DNA of 11,341 nt, from positions 3,022-14,362 of the forward strand of contig JAMWDF010000049.1 of assembly GCA_023818865.1 (NCBI GenBank), read 5' to 3'. This document shows positions 6,737-11,341 of this stretch, one piece after another. The position numbers were made by a program, and so were the translations under genes. Source of the stretch: Candidatus Omnitrophota bacterium (GTDB lineage Bacteria > Ratteibacteria > UBA8468 > B48-G9 > DSTR01). The notes beneath the pieces are model-generated. The model did not search any database. It saw nothing but the letters and a program-made list of their open reading frames with translations, and had not been told where the DNA came from. Positions within the stretch are counted from its first letter, which is position 1. Each line of letters opens with the position of its first letter.

Positions 6737-7441
6737 ATGAACAAGGAAGAAAATCAAGAAAATTCTACCGGGAATGTGGAGTTGATCTGCCAGGCAATTC
6801 TTCAGGAAGCAGAGCATGAGGCTCGGGATATTCTGGAGAGAGCGAGGCGGCAAGCAGAGAAGATTAAAGAATCCGGAAGAACGAAGGCGGAAAAAGAGCG
6901 AGAAAAACTCTGGTCAGAATATGAAAAGGAAAAAAATTACCTTAAGCAGCGGTATTTTTCTAGCCTAGAACTGGAAAAGAAAAAAATCCGCCTGAAAGAA
7001 AAAGGGATGGTTATTAAGAAAGTTCAGGAAAAAATTCACTCATTAGCCTTTGATTTTCGTTCAAGGCCTGATTATCTGAATTTCTTCATCCACTGTGTGG
7101 AGGAAGGCGCCAAGGTACTTGACCAAGACAAAATAATTGTTTTCTATTCTCCGGCTGATCACTCTCTGTTAGTCCCGGAGATGACCGAGGAGATAACCCG
7201 GATCTGTCAATCTGTTAGAAACCGGTTGACCGAGGTGTCTTTTTCTCCAGGAAATTTTTCAGAAATCGGGGTAATCGTTCAGTCAGCCGATGGCCGGATT
7301 ATTTTTGATAATAGATTTTCAGCCCGGATGAAGAGACATCAGGAGGAAATTTGGAAAGACTTAACCGAGGAGAACCTGGAAGATGATGGAGACGGTGGGT
7401 CGGATTTACCGGGTGAACGGTCCAGTGGTAGAAATCGCTGA
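6737..7441 (+). CDS. atpE: V/A-type ATPase subunit E (peripheral stalk)
   Basis: Subunit E pairs with H in the peripheral stalks and caps the A3B3 head. The protein has 234 aa. Residues 15-105 are a long charged helix (EHEARDILERARRQAEKIKE), and 110-215 are the globular C-terminal domain with VEEGAKVLDQDKIIVFYS and the typical closing segment EIGVIVQSADGRIIFDNRFSARM. Family members normally end about where LTEENLE occurs (to residue 215). Here a 19-residue tail rich in Asp, Gly, Ser and Arg follows, encoded by bases that also encode the start of subunit A. Whether the tail matters is unknown. AAAGG (6727-6731) and GAGG (6733-6736) precede the ATG. Confidence 0.9.
   Translation: MNKEENQENSTGNVELICQAILQEAEHEARDILERARRQAEKIKESGRTKAEKEREKLWSEYEKEKNYLKQRYFSSLELEKKKIRLKEKGMVIKKVQEKIHSLAFDFRSRPDYLNFFIHCVEEGAKVLDQDKIIVFYSPADHSLLVPEMTEEITRICQSVRNRLTEVSFSPGNFSEIGVIVQSADGRIIFDNRFSARMKRHQEEIWKDLTEENLEDDGDGGSDLPGERSSGRNR
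7367..7372 (+). promoter_or_regulatory. Ribosome binding site of subunit A inside the subunit E gene
   Basis: GAGGAG lies 10 nt before the first of two adjacent ATG codons (7383 and 7386). It favours the ATG at 7383 as the start of subunit A despite the long overlap, and leaves no need for a later start, which would remove the conserved VGRIYRVNGPVV strand. Confidence 0.6.
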
Positions 7442-9140
7442 GGTCCAATCTCTCCAGATGCTGGATATGGTGGAGGTAGGTTCACTTCGTCTGGTGGGAG
7501 AGGTAGTTCATCTGAGGAGCGATCGGGCTCTGGTCCAGGTATATGAGGATACCACCGGTCTAAGGCCAGGTGACCCGGTTTATTCCAGACACCAACCCCT
7601 TTCGGTTGAATTAGGTCCGGGACTCCTGGGAAGTATCTATGATGGAATTCAAAGGCCCCTCAAGATGATTCAAGAAAACCAGGGTTTCGCTATTGGCCGA
7701 GGGAGTCACCTTCCGCCGTTGGACCGAACTAAACTCTGGAAGTTTTCTCCCCAGGTGGTTTCCGGACAAGAGGTTTCCTCTGGTGAGGTTATCGGTGAGG
7801 TCCAGGAAACTGGTCTGGTGAAGCATCTGGTTATGGTTCCCCCATCTGTTTCCGGGAAGGTCTGCCAGATAGTTCCATCTGGGGAATACTCAGTGGACCA
7901 GGAAGTGGCGGTGATTGAAAGTGACCAGGGAAAATATTTGCTGACCATGAGCCAGCACTGGCCAGTTCGCCGGGCACGACCTTATCGGAGAAAGATTGAA
8001 TCAGCCGAACCCCTCCTTACTGGCCAGAGAGTGGTTGATACCCTTTTCCCTCTGGTAAAAGGAGGCTGTGTGGCTGTCCCTGGTGGATTTGGGACTGGCA
8101 AGACAGTGGTCCAGCATCAGCTGGCTAAGTGGTCAAATGCAGATATTGTGGTATTTGTCGGCTGTGGGGAGCGAGGAAACGAAATGGCAGATGTTCTGTT
8201 GAGTTTCCCTGAGCTCATTGACCCTAGGCGGCAACGGCCACTGATGGAACGAACGATTTTGGTGGCTAATACCTCTAACATGCCGGTTTCAGCCAGGGAA
8301 GCCAGTATTTATACTGGGATTACCCTGGCTGAGTATTACCGGGACATGGGCTATCAGGTAGCGCTGATGGTTGACTCTACCAGCCGCTGGGCAGAAGCGT
8401 TGAGAGAACTTTCTGGAAGGTTGGAGGAGATGCCTATGGAAGAAGGCTTCCCGGCTTATTTACCCTCCCGGCTGGCAGAATTCTATGAAAGGTCTGGGGC
8501 AGTGGAAACGCTTAGCAGGCGCACCGGTTCAGTTTCCGTTATCGCTTCTGTCTCTCCCCCAGGGGGAGATTTCTCAGAACCGGTAACTGCGCATACCCGA
8601 AGATTTGTCCGGGCTTTCTGGGCATTGGACCGAGAACTGGCTAACCAAAGGCATTATCCAGCCATTTCCTGGGTGGAAAGTTATTCGGAATACCTGGAAG
8701 AAGTGAAAGAATGGTGGGATAGGAATGTCAGTTCAGAATGGTTGGCTCTCCGTTATGGGGTGATGGACCTTCTCCAAAAAGAAGAGAGGCTAAGCCAGGT
8801 CGTGAAAGTAGTCGGCCCAGATGTTCTTCCACCCAGTCAACGTCTCATTTTACAGATTTGTGGCCTGTTTAAGAATGCCTTTCTCCAGCAAAATGCCTTT
8901 GACCCGGTAGATGCCTACTCCTCAGCCAGGAAACAGTTCTTGATGCTGAAAGCCATCATCCGTTTTTACCAAAAGGCTCAGGTAGCGGTAAAGTCAGGAA
9001 TGGCTGTTTCCCGGATAAGGCAGAGTCCAGTTTACCAAAAACTTCTCCGGATGAAGACTGACTATCCTGAAGATAAACTAAGTCAACTGGAAAATCTTAT
9101 TGGTCAGATTGACGATGCCTTTCAGCTGGAGGAATTTTAA
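7383..9140 (+). CDS. atpA: V/A-type ATPase subunit A (catalytic)
   Basis: Subunit A is the catalytic nucleotide-binding subunit that makes or hydrolyses ATP in the A3B3 head. The protein has 585 aa, the family's usual size. In order there is an N-terminal beta-barrel (GRIYRVNGPVV from residue 6), the extra non-homologous domain specific to A subunits (about 110-190, from the LDRTKLWKFSP region), and the P-loop GGFGTGKT at 234-241, in which Lys240 and Thr241 bind the phosphates and magnesium. Then come GCGERGNE with catalytic-type Glu263, the Walker B strand VALMVDSTSRWAEALREL, and SVSPPGGDFSEPVT (389-402). The P-loop varies slightly from the common GPFGSGKT but keeps all essential residues. 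The gene begins 59 nt inside subunit E, and its stop overlaps the start of B by one base (TAATG). Confidence 0.98.
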   Translation: MMETVGRIYRVNGPVVEIAEVQSLQMLDMVEVGSLRLVGEVVHLRSDRALVQVYEDTTGLRPGDPVYSRHQPLSVELGPGLLGSIYDGIQRPLKMIQENQGFAIGRGSHLPPLDRTKLWKFSPQVVSGQEVSSGEVIGEVQETGLVKHLVMVPPSVSGKVCQIVPSGEYSVDQEVAVIESDQGKYLLTMSQHWPVRRARPYRRKIESAEPLLTGQRVVDTLFPLVKGGCVAVPGGFGTGKTVVQHQLAKWSNADIVVFVGCGERGNEMADVLLSFPELIDPRRQRPLMERTILVANTSNMPVSAREASIYTGITLAEYYRDMGYQVALMVDSTSRWAEALRELSGRLEEMPMEEGFPAYLPSRLAEFYERSGAVETLSRRTGSVSVIASVSPPGGDFSEPVTAHTRRFVRAFWALDRELANQRHYPAISWVESYSEYLEEVKEWWDRNVSSEWLALRYGVMDLLQKEERLSQVVKVVGPDVLPPSQRLILQICGLFKNAFLQQNAFDPVDAYSSARKQFLMLKAIIRFYQKAQVAVKSGMAVSRIRQSPVYQKLLRMKTDYPEDKLSQLENLIGQIDDAFQLEEF

Positions 9141-10540
9141 TGATTCGCTACGACCTGAGGGAATATCGGGGACTACAAGAGATTGTCGGGCCGATATTCA
9201 TCATCAGAGAAATCCACCCGGTGGGTTACAACGAATTGGTAGAGATTACTGATAACCAGGGCCAAGAAAGAATAGGACTCACCCTGGAAGTCGGTCAGGG
9301 TTACGCGGTAGTTCAGGTGCTAACCGGGACAGCTGGCCTCTCTCTCCAGAACTGCCGGGTTAGGTTTAAGGGAAAGCCGGTGACTATCGGGGTAAGCGAA
9401 GAGATGCTTGGTCGGGTGTTTAATGGCCTGGGGGAACCCCAGGATGGATTGCCTTCTCCCCGACGGGAAGAGATCGCGGATGTTAACGGCCAAACGATTA
9501 ACCCCACCGCCAGAGATTATCCCCACAAGATTATTGAAACCGGGTTGAGTGTGATTGATGTAATGAATACGCTGGTTAGGGGGCAGAAACTCCCTGTCTT
9601 TTCCGGAAGTGGACTACCTCATAATATTCTGGCCGCTCAAATTACCAGGCAGGCCAGGGCTGGCGAGGAGGATTTCTGCATTGTTTTTGCCGCGATGGGT
9701 GTGAAGTATGATACGGCTAGGTTTTTCCTCCGAAGCTTTGAAGACTCAGGGGTTCTGGATCGGGTAGCCATGTTTCTGAGTTTAGCTGACAGTCCTTCAA
9801 TTGAAAGGTTAATGACCCCTCGGGTGGCTCTCACCTGTGCGGAATTCCTTGCCTTCCGCAAAGGTAAACATGTCCTGGTGATTCTTACAGATATGGCTAA
9901 CTACTGCGAAGCGTTGCGAGAACTTTCTACTCTTCGGGGAGAAATACCTGCCAGAAAGGGTTATCCTGGATATCTTTACAGCGACCTGGCTTCTCTTTAT
10001 GAACGGGCCGGGGTAGTTAAGAATTTAGCTGGCTCCATTACCCAGCTACCGATATTGACCATGCCCAATGATGACCTTACCCACCCCATACCGGACCTCA
10101 CCGGGTTTATTACTGAAGGACAGGTGGTGATGGATAGGGAGCTGGCTATGAGGGGGATTTACCCGCCGGTGGCTTGTCTGCCTTCTCTTTCCCGGTTAAT
10201 GAAGGACAATATCGGGAAGGATTTGACCCGGGAAGACCACCCGGCAGTGGCGGCTCAGCTTTTTTCTGCCTATGCCCAGGTAAAAGAGATTAGAGCGCTA
10301 GCCGCAGTGGTGGGGGAAGAAGAACTTTCTCCTCTGGATCATCTTTATCTTCAATTCGGCGAATCTTTTGAAATGTCCTTTCTCAGCCAGGGAATAGAAG
10401 AAAGTCGGACTCTGGAAGAAAGTCTTGATTTAGCCTGGGAAGTTCTGTCGTTGCTCCCGCGGGAAGAGCTGGCCAGGATAAAAGAGGAGATGCTGGAAAA
10501 GTATTACCAGGAGAAACATGAGCTCTCTGGCAGCCACTAA
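9140..10540 (+). CDS. atpB: V/A-type ATPase subunit B (non-catalytic head subunit)
   Basis: Subunit B alternates with A in the head and supplies an arginine to the catalytic site at the A/B interface. The 466-aa length is normal. Visible family segments are the barrel (IVGPIFIIREIHPVGYNELVE), VFNGLGEPQDG near 93-103, VFSGSGLPHN (153-162) in place of a working P-loop, which marks it as the non-catalytic type, LTDMANYCEALRELS, YSDLASLYERAG, LTMPNDDLTHPIPDLTGFIT and PSLSRLMKD (348-356) with the interface Arg352. GGAGG (9128-9132) lies 7 nt before the ATG. The 3' end overlaps subunit D by 23 nt. Confidence 0.98.
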   Translation: MIRYDLREYRGLQEIVGPIFIIREIHPVGYNELVEITDNQGQERIGLTLEVGQGYAVVQVLTGTAGLSLQNCRVRFKGKPVTIGVSEEMLGRVFNGLGEPQDGLPSPRREEIADVNGQTINPTARDYPHKIIETGLSVIDVMNTLVRGQKLPVFSGSGLPHNILAAQITRQARAGEEDFCIVFAAMGVKYDTARFFLRSFEDSGVLDRVAMFLSLADSPSIERLMTPRVALTCAEFLAFRKGKHVLVILTDMANYCEALRELSTLRGEIPARKGYPGYLYSDLASLYERAGVVKNLAGSITQLPILTMPNDDLTHPIPDLTGFITEGQVVMDRELAMRGIYPPVACLPSLSRLMKDNIGKDLTREDHPAVAAQLFSAYAQVKEIRALAAVVGEEELSPLDHLYLQFGESFEMSFLSQGIEESRTLEESLDLAWEVLSLLPREELARIKEEMLEKYYQEKHELSGSH

Positions 10541-11132
10541 GGCCAATTTGATTAAGGCCAAGAAGAATCTGGAACTGACCCGGGAAGGGTATGAACTTCT
10601 TGAGGAAAAGAGACGGATTCTCTTGAATGAACTGGCTGGTCTGGCTAACTTAGTGGCGAAAGCCGAAGAAGATGTTGAGCAGGCGATAGCCAAAGCGTAT
10701 GCGGTGGTTGACCAGGCGATGATGGAGATGGGCAGAGAGAAACTTGAAGAACTAAGTTTTGCGGTGGGAATTAAGCCGGAGCTTTCTTTTTCTTCCAGAC
10801 AGGTGGTCGGAGTCACTCTGCCGGCAGTTCATCTGGAAATGGTGGACCATCCTCCTTATTTTAGCCCTCACCAGGTAAGTCTTTATGTGGACGAAGCCAT
10901 CCTCCGATTTAAAGAATTGCTGAAGTTGCTGGCTGGCCTGGCAGAGAAAAAGATTGCCCTGGTAAGACTGGCGCTTGAAGCCAGAAGAACGATTCATAAG
11001 GTAAGGGCTATTGAAAAGGTTCACCTGCCTGCTCTGGAGAAAACAATAAAATTTATCAGCGAACGACTGGATGAAGAAAATAGAGAAGCCTTTTCTAACC
11101 AGAAGTGGCTTAAGGAGAAAAAATTTCTCTGA
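10518..11132 (+). CDS. atpD: V/A-type ATPase subunit D (central axle)
   Basis: Subunit D is the central coiled-coil shaft that turns inside A3B3, the counterpart of F-type gamma. The 204-aa protein has the expected two long helices at its ends (ATKANLIKAKKNLELTREGY through the 60s, and LEARRTIHKVRAIEKVHLP to about 185) with a shorter, more variable middle. The family's opening pattern, roughly T-K-x-x-L-x-x-x-K-x-x-L-x-x-A-x-x-G-x-x-L-L-x-x-K-R, is followed well. AGGAG (10509-10513 region) precedes the ATG inside the end of subunit B. No terminator follows; the next gene begins 21 nt later. Confidence 0.95.
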   Translation: MSSLAATKANLIKAKKNLELTREGYELLEEKRRILLNELAGLANLVAKAEEDVEQAIAKAYAVVDQAMMEMGREKLEELSFAVGIKPELSFSSRQVVGVTLPAVHLEMVDHPPYFSPHQVSLYVDEAILRFKELLKLLAGLAEKKIALVRLALEARRTIHKVRAIEKVHLPALEKTIKFISERLDEENREAFSNQKWLKEKKFL

Positions 11133-11153
11133 AAAGAGAAACAAGGAGGTTAG

Positions 11154-11341
11154 GTGCCGATAGGGACCATCGCGGTTTGCGTAGCAGGTGACCCTTCAGA
11201 ATCTTTACCCACCGCCAAGTTTGCTATCTACTTAGCTTTTCAATTCAAGGCGCGGCTAATTGCTGTCCATGTGGTTGATGAGAAAGCTATTAGGGAACTT
11301 TTGCGCAGCAAGATTTTGGTGGAAGTGGAAGCCCTGGAATA
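11154..11341 (+). CDS. Universal stress protein (UspA family), cut by right window edge
   Basis: The frame beginning at GTG 11154 is open to the end of the window (62 codons). It reads PIGTIAVCVAGDPSESLPTA, then KFAIYLAFQFKARLIAVHVV and DEKAIRELL. This matches the N-terminal half of a UspA domain: a first beta strand followed by a G-D/S loop, helix 1 with the A-x-x-A-I-x-L-A spacing, and the strand LIAVHVVD. The ribosome site AAGGAGG (11143-11149) is strong, with a short 4-nt spacer. It follows the last ATPase gene by 21 nt without a terminator, so it is probably on the same transcript. The ATP-binding loop lies beyond the edge, so nucleotide binding and any fused domain cannot be judged. Confidence 0.8.
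   Translation, partial: MPIGTIAVCVAGDPSESLPTAKFAIYLAFQFKARLIAVHVVDEKAIRELLRSKILVEVEALE

Noticed and set aside
10430..11144. Two long minus-strand ORFs (128 and 130 aa) across the end of subunit B and all of subunit D
   Set aside because: They are antisense to well-supported B and D genes, their products are compositionally odd (Ser- or Phe-rich runs mirroring the helical genes) and no ribosome site or family pattern was seen.

Overview
This window is bacterial chromosomal DNA of roughly balanced base composition, with dense, mostly plus-strand genes and short or overlapping junctions. Its core is a complete V/A-type (rotary, archaeal-like) ATPase operon of nine genes. The other identifiable genes are a c-di-GMP-type HD-GYP protein, a tRNA-Arg and a Cys-type sulfatase. 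Cys-type sulfatases can be matured without oxygen. Together with a V/A-type ATPase, this suggests an anaerobic bacterium, possibly thermophilic or from a deep or little-cultured lineage. That placement is inference; nothing in the window fixes the taxonomy.

Layout. Positions 1-878 hold the 3' part of an HD-GYP gene that runs off the left edge, with the end of a probable GAF domain before it. Positions 906-979 (minus strand) hold tRNA-Arg(CCG). It has its own strong promoter (TTGGCA, 18 nt spacer, TATAAT), which reaches into the start region of the next gene. Positions 1030-2361 encode a sulfatase with a CGPAR active-site motif. Positions 2377-2736 hold a hydrophobic ORF of unknown function. 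Positions 2693-2776 form a probable control region, with two inverted repeats either side of a perfect TATAAT box. Positions 2802-11132 are the ATPase operon, and a universal stress protein gene starts at 11154 and leaves the window at the right edge.

The ATPase genes run H-C-I-K-F-E-A-B-D. Subunits A and B form the catalytic head, D and F the central axle, C the adaptor on the rotor ring, K the ring itself, I the membrane stator with the ion half-channels, and E and H the peripheral stalks. All the subunits expected of a working bacterial/archaeal V/A enzyme are present, and the key residues checked (A-subunit P-loop, K-subunit carboxylate, I-subunit arginines) are intact. The gene order differs from the usual H-I-K-E-C-F-A-B-D: C lies before I, and F before E. 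Five junctions overlap, the longest being 59 nt between E and A. This points to one translationally coupled transcript, probably extending into the stress-protein gene.

I found no CRISPR array, insertion sequence, phage gene or obvious defence system. The points most worth a second look are the operon order, the E/A overlap, the structured leader, the trailing stress-protein gene and the orphan membrane ORF.
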